A DNA stretch of 64,000 nucleotides from Nocardioides sp. WS12 (GTDB lineage Bacteria > Actinomycetota > Actinomycetes > Propionibacteriales > Nocardioidaceae). Each line of letters opens with the position of its first letter. The first letter of the stretch is position 1. Below are positions 52,108 through 60,794 of this stretch, one piece after another. Both the position numbers and the translations under genes were made by a program. The stretch covers positions 3,720,001 through 3,784,000 of the forward strand of contig NZ_CP053928.1 in assembly GCF_014108865.1 (NCBI RefSeq). Reading direction: 5' to 3'. The notes below the pieces were generated by a model. The model had not been told where the DNA came from. It searched no databases and saw only the letters and a list, made by a program, of their open reading frames with translations.

Positions 52108-52949
52108 GCATGCAACTGCGGATCGTGCACACCTCCAAGTACGAGTACGACGGCCGGGCAGCCGCGTCCTACAACCAGGCCCGGATGACGCCGGTGACCA
52201 CGCCGGAGCAGATCGTCGTGCACAACCGGCTCGAGGTGACGCCGAAGCCGTGGAGCTCCACGTCCACCGACTACTTCGGCTGCCAGGTGACAGCGTTCGA
52301 GGTCGTCGACCCGCACGACGTCATGACGGTGACGGCGACCTCGACCGTGCAGGTGAACCGCACCGGCTCCCCCGTCGCCACGACCCCCTGGTCGTCGTAC
52401 ACCGAACGCGAGGTGAGCGACCGCTGGACGGAGTTCCTCGTGGTGAACGACCTCGTCGAGCCGCCGGCCGACTTCGCTGACCAGGTCCGCCAGATCGGAG
52501 AATCGTCCGCACTGCCGGGCTTTGCCGCCCTCGAGGTCTGCCGCCTGGTGCACGAACAGATCAACTTCCTGCCCGGCTCCACCGACGTCGAGTCACCGGC
52601 CGCCGAGGCATGGGCACAACGTGCCGGCGTCATCCAGGACATGGTCCACCTGACCATCGGCGGGCTGCGCACACTCGGCATCCCCGCCCGCTACGTCTCC
52701 GGCTACGTGCACCCCGTCGAGGATCCGGTCGTCGGCGTGACCGTCGCCGGTGACTCGCACGCGTGGGTGGAGTGGTGGGACGACGGCTGGCAGGGCTTCG
52801 ACCCGGGCACCAACACGGCACCGGGCAACCGGTACGTCGCGATCGGCCACGGCCGCGACTACACCGACGTCCCGCCCCTGCGCGGCATCTACTCGGGCGC
52901 GAAGACGGCCAAACTCGACGTCCTCGTCGAGGTCACCCGGATCAGCTGA
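52104..52949 (+). CDS. Transglutaminase-like protein lacking the catalytic cysteine
   Basis: A 281-aa protein with the N-terminal beta domain and a transglutaminase-like core. The family has G-V-C-Q-D with the nucleophilic Cys; here residues 175-179 read GVIQD, with Ile177 (codon ATC) in its place. The partner residues remain: His219 in SHAWVEWW and Asp233 in FDPGTN, as does GLRTLGIPARYVSGY. It should therefore lack ordinary protease or transglutaminase activity. AGGGAG lies seven bases before the ATG 52104, which overlaps the alpha-E stop. Its 3' end overlaps the convergent TPR gene by eight bases. Confidence 0.88.
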   Translation: MSMQLRIVHTSKYEYDGRAAASYNQARMTPVTTPEQIVVHNRLEVTPKPWSSTSTDYFGCQVTAFEVVDPHDVMTVTATSTVQVNRTGSPVATTPWSSYTEREVSDRWTEFLVVNDLVEPPADFADQVRQIGESSALPGFAALEVCRLVHEQINFLPGSTDVESPAAEAWAQRAGVIQDMVHLTIGGLRTLGIPARYVSGYVHPVEDPVVGVTVAGDSHAWVEWWDDGWQGFDPGTNTAPGNRYVAIGHGRDYTDVPPLRGIYSGAKTAKLDVLVEVTRIS

Positions 52950-53358
52950 CCCGGCCCACGCTCCGCTCGACCCGCAGCACGTCGTACTCGTGCTCGGGGT
53001 CGCCCGTCATCACCGCCGCGAGGCGTAGGTGCGGCAGCGCGTCGTCGTACTTCGACTGCCGCTCGAGTGTGCGCCCCAGGGTGTGCCGGGACCACGTGTC
53101 GGTCGGGTCCTCCTCGACCAGCGCGGTGAGTTCGGCGGTGGCCTTCAGGAGATGGGCGCGCTGGAAGTACGCCCATGCGCGAAGTGAGCGCAGTCCGCGA
53201 TTCGCGGGCTCCTCGACCAGCGCCGGCTCGAGCACCTCGAGGGCCTCGCGGGGCGCGTTGCGGCTCAGCAGGTCGTGCGCGGTCCGGTACGCCGACGCGT
53301 GGTCGCTGGTCGCGCCCGGGAACACGATCGCCGGAGCCTGGAGGCGGAACTCGGTCAT
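52942..53358 (-). CDS. Small TPR-repeat protein
   Basis: A 138-aa protein with three helical-pair repeats: AYRTAHDLLSRNAPREALEVLE, RSLRAWAYFQRAHLLKATAEL and SRHTLGRTLERQSKYDDALPH, each with the Ala/Gly/Leu spacing of tetratricopeptide repeats. It is probably a protein-protein adaptor in the cytoplasm. The start is the ATG giving MTEFRLQAP; a longer reading would cross the RNase P RNA gene and is rejected. Confidence 0.82.
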   Translation of the reverse strand: MTEFRLQAPAIVFPGATSDHASAYRTAHDLLSRNAPREALEVLEPALVEEPANRGLRSLRAWAYFQRAHLLKATAELTALVEEDPTDTWSRHTLGRTLERQSKYDDALPHLRLAAVMTGDPEHEYDVLRVERSVGRVS

Positions 53359-53395
53359 GGTCGTACCAACCCTCCGGCCCTGATCGATGTTCCCG

Positions 53396-53433
53396 CCGGT
53401 GGTTGAGGTGCGAGCGAAGCGAGCCTCGAAACC
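53396..53433. repeat. Single arm of the repeat also found in the P55-like gene
   Basis: CCGGTGGTTGAGGTGCGAG followed by CGAAGC and GAGCCTCGAAACC is identical in these blocks to the right arm at 27241-27282 (reverse complement). It lies between the TPR gene start and rnpB. Confidence 0.85.
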
Positions 53434-53465
53434 CCCAGAACGCCCCCACCCCACTAGGGTGACCC

Positions 53466-53846
53466 ACGGACGGGCTGGTCGGGCGACCGCGTGATCTCCG
53501 CCGTGAGGCGACAGGTCCCGAGGAAAGTCCGGGCTCCACAGAGCAGGGTGGTGGGTAACACCCACCCGGGGTGACCCGCGGGAAAGTGCCACAGAAAACA
53601 GACCGCCGGCGCTCTTCGGAGAATCGGTAAGGGTGAAACGGTGGGGCAAGAGCCCACCAGTGCCTCGGGTGACCGGGGCAGCTAGGCAAACCCCACCCGG
53701 AGCAAGACCAGACAGCACGCGCTTGAGGGCTGCTCGCCCGAGCGTGCGGGTAGGTTGCTGGAGGCTGTCGGCAACGGCAGCCGTAGATGGATGGTCGCCC
53801 CCTGGCAACAGGGACAGAACCCGGCTTACAGACCAGCCCGTCCCCC
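53466..53846 (+). ncRNA. rnpB: RNase P RNA, bacterial class A
   Basis: The catalytic RNA that trims the 5' ends of tRNA precursors. The conserved cores are in order: GAGGAAAGTCCGGGCTCC near 53519, ACAGAAAACAGACCGCC near 53591, GGTAAGGGTGAAACGGTG near 53627 followed by GGCAAGAGCCCACC, and CAGAACCCGGCTTACAGACC near 53815. The 5' end GGACGGGCTGGTC pairs with GACCAGCCCGTCC at the 3' end, closing helix P1 and P2 and fixing the limits to within a few bases. The strand is plus. Open reading frames crossing this stretch are not real genes. Confidence 0.96.
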
Positions 53847-53924
53847 ATTCGCTGCAGACGTGCGGTTCTCCGTTTCGAATCAGTCCAGTTCGTGCGCGCT
53901 TGCACCGGGCTGGACACCGGCAAA

Positions 53925-53957
53925 GAGGAACCCCCTTTGTTGCTATGCGAGCCATAG
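53925..53957 (+). promoter_or_regulatory. Putative LysR box upstream of the NUDIX-lysR genes
   Basis: GAGGAACCCC, nine bases, then TATGCGAGCCATAG, which contains the T-N11-A pattern (53944-53956). The same composite element with identical spacing lies before phnA. It is 68 bases upstream of the NUDIX start. Confidence 0.65.
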
Positions 53958-54023
53958 CCAGATTCACGGCCGCGAGCGCTTCGCCACGGCGATGCGCGGT
54001 CCATCCGGTCCTACCCTTGGCCC

Positions 54024-54482
54024 ATGTCTCTTGAACGATTGGCTGCGCGGGTCGTCGTGCTCGACGCATGCGACCGCATCCTCCTGTTCGAGGAGCAGGA
54101 CCCCGCCGAACCCGATCGGCCTACCTGGTGGATCACTCCGGGAGGAGCGCTGGAGAATCAGGAATCGTTCGCTGAGGCCGCTGCCCGTGAGCTCCGCGAG
54201 GAGACGGGACTCTGCTCCGATTCCTTGGTGGGCCCGATCGCCACCAACAGCTTCACCATGACCTACAAGGGCCGCGAAGTGCGCCAGACCGAGCAGTTCT
54301 TCGCTGTACGGGGCGAACCGGCCGAGGTCACCTTCACGGCGTGGACCGCCTTTGAGCGCGCTGTGCTCCTGGGCGGACGATGGTTCGGGATCGAGGAGCT
54401 GGCTTCGTCGGGCCTCGTGTTCTACCCACCCCGTCTCCCGGAGATCGCTGCGGGCGCGGTCCGACTGACCGCTAGCATCTGA
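54024..54482 (+). CDS. NUDIX hydrolase
   Basis: A 152-aa pyrophosphohydrolase acting on nucleoside diphosphates linked to another moiety. The NUDIX box GALENQESFAEAAARELREE with following TGL satisfies G-x5-E-x7-R-E-U-x-E-E-x-G-U. The substrate is not predictable. A TACCCT minus 10-like hexamer ends six bases before the ATG and no Shine-Dalgarno is seen, so the transcript is probably leaderless. It lies 33 bases before the lysR gene in the same direction and downstream of a LysR box, so it may belong to the phosphonate regulon. Confidence 0.92.
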   Translation: MSLERLAARVVVLDACDRILLFEEQDPAEPDRPTWWITPGGALENQESFAEAAARELREETGLCSDSLVGPIATNSFTMTYKGREVRQTEQFFAVRGEPAEVTFTAWTAFERAVLLGGRWFGIEELASSGLVFYPPRLPEIAAGAVRLTASI

Positions 54483-54515
54483 GCTCGGAGATCCTCACGC
54501 CAAGGGACCGGACAA

Positions 54516-55406
54516 ATGGTGAATCTGAACCAACTGGAAGTGTTCGTTGCCGTCGTGGAAGCGGGCGGGTTCTCAGGCGCTGCCAAGTCCCTCTACATGA
54601 GCCAGCCGTCGGTCTCGAACCACGTACGGAACCTCGAGAGCTCACTCGGTGTGCAGTTGGTCGAACGGACGACCCAGGGGGCGCGTACGACGCCGGCCGG
54701 CGACGCCGTCCTCGAGCATGCGCGGCTGATCTTTGCCCAGCTCCGGACCTTGGAGAACCGGGTCTCGCAGTTCCAGGGACTCGATGCCGGCATCCTCTCC
54801 CTGGCCGGCACGACGTCCCTGGGCACTTACCTGTTGCCGCGGCTGGTGGCGGACTTCGCCAGGCGAGCCCCGAACGTCGAGTGCCAGATACGGGTCGGGA
54901 ACGAAGAGCGGGTCGAGGACTGGCTGATCAAGGGCGAGGTCGCTCTGGGTCTGTGTATTGACCAACCACGGGAGCACCTGGACGCCGAGCCGCTGTTCCG
55001 GGAGGAGCTCGTGCTGGTCGCGGCTCCCGACAGCCCTCTGGCGGGACGCGTGCTGGAACCGGCCGAACTCCGCGGGCAACGATTTCTGATGCGGGAGAAG
55101 GGGTCGGCGACCCGCAAGCAACAGGAGGACGTCCTGAACCTGTGGTGTCTCATGGACGCGCCGCGCTGGGAGCTGTGGGGACCAGACACCCTGAAGGAGG
55201 CCGTCCAGGCAGGCCTGGGCGTGACGCTCCTGTCCGAACACGCCACCGCCCGGGAGCGGAACAGCGGTCTGCTCGTGGCGCTCACTGTTGAGCCAGTGCC
55301 TCCGGCGCGGACCGTGTCGTTGGTCCGCCGGGGCGACCGTGCGCTGACACCTCCCGAGGAAGCGTTCGTCACAATGCTTCGCGCTGTGGGAGCCTGGCCG
55401 AAGTAG
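54516..55406 (+). CDS. LysR-family regulator of the phosphonate locus
   Basis: A 296-aa LysR protein. The winged helix is at 1-60 (LNQLEVFVAVVEAGGFSGAAK, MSQPSVSNHVRNLE) and the effector-binding domain follows (AGTTSLGTYLLPRLVADFA, LGVTLLSEHATARERN), similar to the CysL/CbbR group. It ends 46 bases from the convergent end of the aldehyde dehydrogenase gene. Matching boxes upstream of its own transcription unit and of phnA suggest that it controls both, with a phosphonate or phosphate intermediate as likely ligand (inference). Confidence 0.92.
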   Translation: MVNLNQLEVFVAVVEAGGFSGAAKSLYMSQPSVSNHVRNLESSLGVQLVERTTQGARTTPAGDAVLEHARLIFAQLRTLENRVSQFQGLDAGILSLAGTTSLGTYLLPRLVADFARRAPNVECQIRVGNEERVEDWLIKGEVALGLCIDQPREHLDAEPLFREELVLVAAPDSPLAGRVLEPAELRGQRFLMREKGSATRKQQEDVLNLWCLMDAPRWELWGPDTLKEAVQAGLGVTLLSEHATARERNSGLLVALTVEPVPPARTVSLVRRGDRALTPPEEAFVTMLRAVGAWPK

Positions 55407-55417
55407 GGAGGCGGCCT

Positions 55418-55441
55418 GGCCCCCACAGCGCGGGGTGGGGC
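55418..55441. terminator. Possible bidirectional terminator between lysR and the aldehyde dehydrogenase gene
   Basis: A C-rich arm near 55419-55426 can pair with GTGGGGC at 55435-55441, with one bulge, between two convergent genes. Confidence 0.4.
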
Positions 55442-55452
55442 GGGAGGTTTGG

Positions 55453-56919
55453 TCAGTACCGGATGCAGGCCGAACGCAGGTCGGTGTAGAACTGCCACAC
55501 GTCCGCCGAGCACTCGGGTGCGCCGAGCTGGGAAGCCTTGGCCCCCATGTGCGGAAGGTGTGAGTAAGCACCGACACCGGGACGGTTGACGTGCAGCATG
55601 CCGGCCTCGAAGTCCTGCAGCGCCTGGAACATGTACGCCGGGTTCTGCGTGAAGATCGTGCCCGACATGCCGTACTTCACCGAGTTCGAGATCCGCATCG
55701 CGTCGTCGTACCCGTTGCAGGTGATGACCGACAGGACAGGGCCGAACACCTCCTCCTGGGCAAGCTCGGAATCCCAGGCCACCTGGTCCAGCACCGTCGG
55801 CTGGATGAAGTAGCCCGTGGTGTCGAGCTCGGCGGCCGCGCCGCCGGCAACGACCGTCGCACCATCAGCCACGGCCTTGGTCACGGCGTCGAGGCAGGCG
55901 CGGTACCGCTCGTCGTTCACGACCGGCCCGATGTCGGCGTCCGGTTGGCTGCCGGGACCGATCTTCATGGCGCGCACTCGCGGCACCAGGCGGTCGAGCA
56001 GCGCGTCGTGGACCTTCGCGTCCACGATGATCCGGCTGGTCGCCGAACAACGCTGACCGGACTGGCCGAACGCACCATGGATGATTGCGTCGGCCGCCGC
56101 GTCGAGGTCAGCGTCCTCCAGCACGATGAGTGCGTTCTTGCCTCCCAGTTCGAGCTGCGCCCGCATCAACCGGTTGGCACCCGCCCGGTTGATCGCCTGG
56201 CCGACCGGGAGCGAGCCAGTGAACGAGATCCCCGCGATCCGGGGGTCGTTGACCAACGCCTCCCCTGCTTCCCGGTCACCTTGGATCAGGTTGAGGACAC
56301 CGGCCGGCACACCGGCATCGATGAAGGCCTGGACCAGAAGGGCCGACGTCAGCGGAGTCAGTGGCGACGGCTTGAGTACGGCGGTGCAACCCGAGAGCAG
56401 CGCCGGCGCGACCTTCCACACCGGGATGGCGAACGGGAAGTTCCACGGCGTGATGAGGCCGACGATGCCGATCGGACGGCGGAACGTGAGGACCATCGTC
56501 CGCGGCTCCTCCGCGGCCGTCGTCTCGCCGTTCATCCGGCGGGCCTCGCCGATGTGGAAGTCGAGGATGGCCAGGCTTCGGGTCACCTCGCCCCGGGCCT
56601 CGGACAGGCGCTTGCCCTGCTCGCGTGTGATTGCCTCGGCGATCCCGTCGATTCGTTCTTCGATGAGTCGGCCTGCCTTGGTGAGGACCTTGGCCCGCTC
56701 GATCGGTCCGATGGCGTCCCAGTCGTGCTGTGCTGCCTGCGCGGCATCGATCGCTCGGGTCACGTCGTCGGTGACCGACTCGGTGAACTCTCCGATGATG
56801 TCGTCGATGTCGGCCGGGTTGTGGTTCGACCTCGTCTCGCCGCTCGAACTGGGCGCCCAGACGCCGTCGACGAAGTTGAGGAGATGATCAGGCTTGACCT
56901 TGAAGTCCAGAGTGGACAC
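55453..56919 (-). CDS. phnY: Aldehyde dehydrogenase, probably acting on phosphonoacetaldehyde
   Basis: A 488-aa NAD(P)-dependent aldehyde dehydrogenase. Active-site residues are Asn160 (TPWNFPF), Glu257 (LELGGKN) and Cys291 in GQSGQRCSATSR. By sequence alone it resembles general semialdehyde dehydrogenases. The phosphonoacetaldehyde assignment rests on context: it is the last gene of an operon with phosphonoacetate hydrolase, and oxidising phosphonoacetaldehyde would supply that enzyme. The GTG start (MSTLDFKVKP) has AGGAG seven bases upstream. Gene symbol is by analogy; confidence in the family is high and in the substrate moderate. Confidence 0.85.
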   Translation of the reverse strand: MSTLDFKVKPDHLLNFVDGVWAPSSSGETRSNHNPADIDDIIGEFTESVTDDVTRAIDAAQAAQHDWDAIGPIERAKVLTKAGRLIEERIDGIAEAITREQGKRLSEARGEVTRSLAILDFHIGEARRMNGETTAAEEPRTMVLTFRRPIGIVGLITPWNFPFAIPVWKVAPALLSGCTAVLKPSPLTPLTSALLVQAFIDAGVPAGVLNLIQGDREAGEALVNDPRIAGISFTGSLPVGQAINRAGANRLMRAQLELGGKNALIVLEDADLDAAADAIIHGAFGQSGQRCSATSRIIVDAKVHDALLDRLVPRVRAMKIGPGSQPDADIGPVVNDERYRACLDAVTKAVADGATVVAGGAAAELDTTGYFIQPTVLDQVAWDSELAQEEVFGPVLSVITCNGYDDAMRISNSVKYGMSGTIFTQNPAYMFQALQDFEAGMLHVNRPGVGAYSHLPHMGAKASQLGAPECSADVWQFYTDLRSACIRY

Positions 56920-56945
56920 GGAACTGCTCCTTGCTGGAAGAGGGA

Positions 56946-58016
56946 TCAGGGGAACCGCACGGCGATGCGCGGGTCACTCCCGTGGTTGGCGATGGCGACC
57001 GCTTCAACGATGTCGTCGAGGGCGAAGGGTTCGGGCACCAGGTCCGAGAAGAGTGACTGGTACGGGGTCCTCTGCAGGAAGGCGACAGCCTCGACCAGGT
57101 CGTCGACCCGGTAGTTGTGGCTGCCGACGACCGTGGTCAGGTTCTTGACGTAGCCGCTCGGTTCGAACTGAATCGGCGGTGCCGGCGACACCGAACCGAC
57201 CAGGGCGATGCGGCCGCCCATCTCGACGATGTCGAACGCCGTCTGCACGGCGCGGCTGTTGCCGGAGAGTTCGAAGATGACATCCGCACCCTGCTCCGCC
57301 ACCACCTTTGCCAGCGTCTCCGGGCCGACCGTTTGAGTCGCCCCGAAGAGCCCGGCCAGCGCCCGGCGGGCCGGGTCGACGTCCGAGGCAATGACCGTGG
57401 TCGCACCACGGTCACGGGCATACGCCACGGCAGTCAGCCCGAGCATGCCGCAACCGAGGACCACGACGACGTCGTCGGCGGTGAGGTCGACACGGCGTGC
57501 CGCGCAGGTGACCGTCGCCGTGGCGCAGTTGGCAGGTGTGGCGACCGAGGCGGGCAGGTCGTCAGGCAGCCGGACGATGCCGGTCCCTGCGGCGAGGTGG
57601 ACGTGGTCGGCGAACCCGCCGTTGAGCTGCCAGTGGTCGTCGATGGCCTCGTGCCCGTACTTGCGCACGGTCGCGCACTTCTGCGGAATGCCTCGGAGAC
57701 ACCGGCGACACGTGCCGCAGGAGGTTCCGATGGTCCAGGTGATCCGCTCCCCGACTGTCACCGGCCGGCCATCGGCGATCACCTCCCCACCGGTGGCCAC
57801 CACGTGTCCGATCGCCTCGTGCCCGAGCACGGTCGGCAGCGGGGTCGGCCGGTCACCGTTGATGGTGTGCAGGTCGCTGCCGCAGATCGTGGCGAGCTCC
57901 GTGCGGACCAGGACCTCGCCGGCCCGAAGCGTCGGGAGCGGGACCGACTGGAGCGCGAAGCCCTTGTCAGTGCCGTCCCAGATCGCTGCCGTGGCCGAGC
58001 CCGTGGTCTGCGTCAT
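56946..58016 (-). CDS. Zinc alcohol dehydrogenase of the phosphonate-catabolism-associated type
   Basis: A 356-aa medium-chain dehydrogenase. The catalytic zinc site is in ICGSDLHTINGD and GHEAIGHV, the structural zinc site is C-x2-C-x2-C-x7-C (CGTCRRCLRGIPQKC), and the NAD fold has VLGCGMLGL. I recall a family model named for proposed phosphonate-catabolism alcohol dehydrogenases, which this resembles. In this operon it could oxidise 2-hydroxyethylphosphonate to phosphonoacetaldehyde (inference). The ATG giving MTQTTGSAT has AGAGAGGG upstream. Long readings into the transporter gene are rejected. Confidence 0.88.
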   Translation of the reverse strand: MTQTTGSATAAIWDGTDKGFALQSVPLPTLRAGEVLVRTELATICGSDLHTINGDRPTPLPTVLGHEAIGHVVATGGEVIADGRPVTVGERITWTIGTSCGTCRRCLRGIPQKCATVRKYGHEAIDDHWQLNGGFADHVHLAAGTGIVRLPDDLPASVATPANCATATVTCAARRVDLTADDVVVVLGCGMLGLTAVAYARDRGATTVIASDVDPARRALAGLFGATQTVGPETLAKVVAEQGADVIFELSGNSRAVQTAFDIVEMGGRIALVGSVSPAPPIQFEPSGYVKNLTTVVGSHNYRVDDLVEAVAFLQRTPYQSLFSDLVPEPFALDDIVEAVAIANHGSDPRIAVRFP

Positions 58017-58060
58017 CGAACCCTCTCTTCCGTGCAGCACATCGGCTGCCGTTGTCGCGG

Positions 58061-59350
58061 TCATCGGCGGATCGTGCTTGCGACCAGGGCGCTGGCGGTG
58101 CAGCAGGCAGCGACGATCGGGAAGATCAGCCCGGCGTCGCCGCCGTTGCTGTCCATGATGTGCCCGATGATCGGTTCCGCGGCACCCGCGAACAGGTAGG
58201 CGAAGAAGTTGACCACACCGATCGCCGTACCCGCCATGACCTTGCCAGCCAAGTCGGGGCACAGCGCCCAGAAGGACGACTGGGGACCGTAGACGAAGAA
58301 GCCGCAGAGGAACAGCAGCACGATGCCGAGGCCCGGACCGGGGTCGATCATCCACATGGCCAGCGAGGACAGTGCACCCAGCGCCATGAAGACCATGATC
58401 GGGAGGTCGCGACGTGAACCGAACACCCGGTCCGAGAGCTGGCCGTTGGTCATCGCTCCGACGGCCATGCCGAAAGGCAGCGCCAGCGAGATCCACAGGC
58501 CACCGGGGGTGTCCTTCCAGGTGTCGCCGAGGAAGTAGACCGGGACCCAGATGAGCAGGCCGTACCGGGCGGAGTTCTGGAAGCCGATCGCGATGCCGGT
58601 CTGCCAGATCTTCGGGATGCTCAGGACCGCCTTGTAGCGGGCCTTGGAGCTGAGGGCCGGGCCGGCGCTGTCGTGTGCCACACCGTCGGCGTCGTGGGTG
58701 AACGAACGCGGCGGGGTGATGCCGGCGTCGCGGGGGGTCTCTCGGGCGACGAGGTAGAAGGTGATACCGCCGACGAGCATCAGCAGGACCGGGATGCGGA
58801 ACAGCCACTGCCAGCTGAGGTCGAAGGTGTCGATCGTCAGCGTCGACGTCACGTAGACGAGCACCGACGACGAGCCCGCGGCGAGCGTGTAGAAGCCGAA
58901 GCTCTTGCCCCGCTCACTGTGGCTCCACCAGTTCGAGATGACACGGCCGCCGGCCGACCAGCCCATGGCCTGGACGAAGCCGTTGGCACCGAGCGCAAGG
59001 ACCATGCCGAGGTACGACGTCTGGAAGCTCGCGACGAGGCAGAAGAAGGTCGACAGGATCGCACCGAGTGCCATCAGGCGCCGGCCGCCGAACTTGTCGG
59101 AGAGGTTGCCGTTGACCATCTGGCCGATGGCGTAGGACCAGAGGGCTACGGCACTGATCGAGCCGACGGTCGCCTTGTTCCAGCCGAACTCGTCCTGGAT
59201 GCCGGCGATGGCGAAGCCGAAGGCCTGCCGGCCCGTGTAGAAGAAGAGGTAACAGAACATGGCGGCCAGGAGCATCCGCCAGGCCATCTTGCGGAAGCTG
59301 TGTTCAGAAGCGGGTGGGTCGAGGGTCTCGGCCTTGTCGATGAGAGTCAT
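58061..59350 (-). CDS. MFS transporter of the organophosphate:phosphate antiporter (GlpT/UhpT) type
   Basis: A 429-aa permease with about 12 membrane helices. YLFFYTGRQAFGFAIAGIQDEF near the start, NGNLSDKFGGRRLMALGA and WWSHSERGKSFGFY match the OPA family, which swaps organophosphates for phosphate; the TGRQ arginine fits the phosphate-binding site. Between phnA and the alcohol dehydrogenase gene it most likely imports a phosphonate (inference). It starts 27 bases after the phnA stop. Confidence 0.88.
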   Translation of the reverse strand: MTLIDKAETLDPPASEHSFRKMAWRMLLAAMFCYLFFYTGRQAFGFAIAGIQDEFGWNKATVGSISAVALWSYAIGQMVNGNLSDKFGGRRLMALGAILSTFFCLVASFQTSYLGMVLALGANGFVQAMGWSAGGRVISNWWSHSERGKSFGFYTLAAGSSSVLVYVTSTLTIDTFDLSWQWLFRIPVLLMLVGGITFYLVARETPRDAGITPPRSFTHDADGVAHDSAGPALSSKARYKAVLSIPKIWQTGIAIGFQNSARYGLLIWVPVYFLGDTWKDTPGGLWISLALPFGMAVGAMTNGQLSDRVFGSRRDLPIMVFMALGALSSLAMWMIDPGPGLGIVLLFLCGFFVYGPQSSFWALCPDLAGKVMAGTAIGVVNFFAYLFAGAAEPIIGHIMDSNGGDAGLIFPIVAACCTASALVASTIRR

Positions 59351-59377
59351 GGGAATGTTCCGATCGTGGGCGCCGGG

Positions 59378-60730
59378 CTAGACGGCGGAAGAGTGAGTGA
59401 GTTGCTCGGAGACGACGGTTGTGGCGACCCAGAACGCGTCGTAGTTGTGCACGAACGCCGGACGGCCGTAGGGCTCGTCGAGCTGCTCGGGCTGCGGCAA
59501 CTGCCGGTTGATGATGAACGGGATCTGGAGCTCGCCGAGCGCGCCGTGTGAGCGCAGCGGGGCGTCCAGGCCGCTGAGGTCGTGCCAGGCGGCGTAGCGA
59601 CCGACGGCCGTGCCTTCTTCGCCGAGGACGACGATGTCGCCGATACGGTCGGCGGGCATGGAGAAGGTCCCGGCCGCTTCCTCACGGTTGTACGCCGCCT
59701 GCACTCCGGGGACGGTACGGAGGGCAGCGATCGTCGCTTCCCGGTCCACGCCCTCGGGCAGGTAGACGCTGGCGAAGGAGCCGAGTGCGCCGTGGTGCAC
59801 GGTGTACGGGTCGGTGATCGGCAGGATCACCCGCAGGCCATCGCTGTCGGGCTCGACACCTTCGGTGCCGAGGATCCGGCGAACCTCGTCCTCGACGAAC
59901 AGGACGTTGGCCTTGCCGTCGGCGCCGGTCTTGGCGCTCATGCCGTGGTCGGCGGTGAGGACCACGATCGCGCCGAGTGCTTCCAGTTCCGCCGCGTAGC
60001 GATCGATCTCGGCGTACAGGTCGTTGGCAGCCTCGGTGCCGGGGGCGTTCTTGTGCTGGATGTAGTCAGTGAGCGAGAGGTACATCAGGTCGGCGCCCCT
60101 GGTGCGCAGGATCTCCACACCGGCCGCGAGGGCGAAGATGCTCAGGTCGGCGGAGTAGACGCTCGCGAGCGGCTTCCCGACGAGCTCGAGCACGTCCTCG
60201 ATGCCGTTGTCCGCGACGGTCGCCTGGTCGGCCTTCTCGGCGGAGAAGCAGATGCCGCGACGGGTCGGCGGTACGAACTCGCCGGTACCGGCCAGGCTCG
60301 GGCCGTCCTCGACGACGCCGGCGCCGAGCAGGCGACGGAGCTTGTCCTTGGCGGTGACGATCACGACGTCGAGACCGGCCTCGTTCGCCGCGGCGAAGAG
60401 GGTGGGTGCACGCAGGAACTTCTTGTCGTTCATGAGCACCTCCTCACCGGTCGTGGTGTCGAAGATGTAGTTGCCGCTGATGCCGTGGACGGCCGGCGGC
60501 TGGCCGGTCGCGATCGACACGTTGTTGGGGTTGGTCAGCGCCGGCATGGCGCAGTGCGCCTCCCAGGAGCTGGCCTGCTGGCTCTCGATGACCTTGGCGA
60601 GCCAGGGCATCCGACCGGCCTTGATGGCCTCGAGGTGGTAGTCGGGTTCGCTGCCGTCGATGCAGATGACCACCACCGGGACGTCCGGAGTGGTGTAGGT
60701 GCGATCGTTCACGGTGAACGTGGTGCTCAC
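59378..60730 (-). CDS. phnA: Phosphonoacetate hydrolase
   Basis: Splits phosphonoacetate into acetate and phosphate. The 450-aa alkaline-phosphatase-fold protein has Asp25 (CIDGSEPDY), Thr66 (ALTNPNN), substrate lysines 128 and 130 (TAKDKLR), Asp222 and His226 (TDYIQH), Asp261-His262 (LTADHG) and a late metal His in YTVHHGALGSF. These are the dimetal and substrate residues known for PhnA. The GTG at 60730 (MSTTFTVNDR) has AGGAGGAG six bases upstream and is chosen over a TTG further up. It is the first gene of a four-gene operon. A LysR-type box lies 84 bases upstream. Confidence 0.93.
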   Translation of the reverse strand: MSTTFTVNDRTYTTPDVPVVVICIDGSEPDYHLEAIKAGRMPWLAKVIESQQASSWEAHCAMPALTNPNNVSIATGQPPAVHGISGNYIFDTTTGEEVLMNDKKFLRAPTLFAAANEAGLDVVIVTAKDKLRRLLGAGVVEDGPSLAGTGEFVPPTRRGICFSAEKADQATVADNGIEDVLELVGKPLASVYSADLSIFALAAGVEILRTRGADLMYLSLTDYIQHKNAPGTEAANDLYAEIDRYAAELEALGAIVVLTADHGMSAKTGADGKANVLFVEDEVRRILGTEGVEPDSDGLRVILPITDPYTVHHGALGSFASVYLPEGVDREATIAALRTVPGVQAAYNREEAAGTFSMPADRIGDIVVLGEEGTAVGRYAAWHDLSGLDAPLRSHGALGELQIPFIINRQLPQPEQLDEPYGRPAFVHNYDAFWVATTVVSEQLTHSSAV

Positions 60731-60794
60731 AGTTTTCTCCTCCTGGGATTCGGGTCGGATGACCTGTGCCAAGAGTCGTGTCGCACGTCACATC

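Noticed and set aside
53847..53930. A tRNA-like GTTTCGAATC stretch after rnpB
   Set aside because: No cloverleaf with acceptor, D and anticodon stems can be formed around it.
52942..54069. A 375-codon minus-strand frame running through rnpB
   Set aside because: Only its last 138 codons look like a protein (TPR). The rest crosses the RNase P RNA gene and a repeat arm.
56946..58808. Long alcohol-dehydrogenase frame extending into the transporter gene
   Set aside because: The upstream part is antisense-like Arg/His-rich sequence overlapping the transporter; the ATG at 58016 has a good ribosome-binding site and gives a normal family length.
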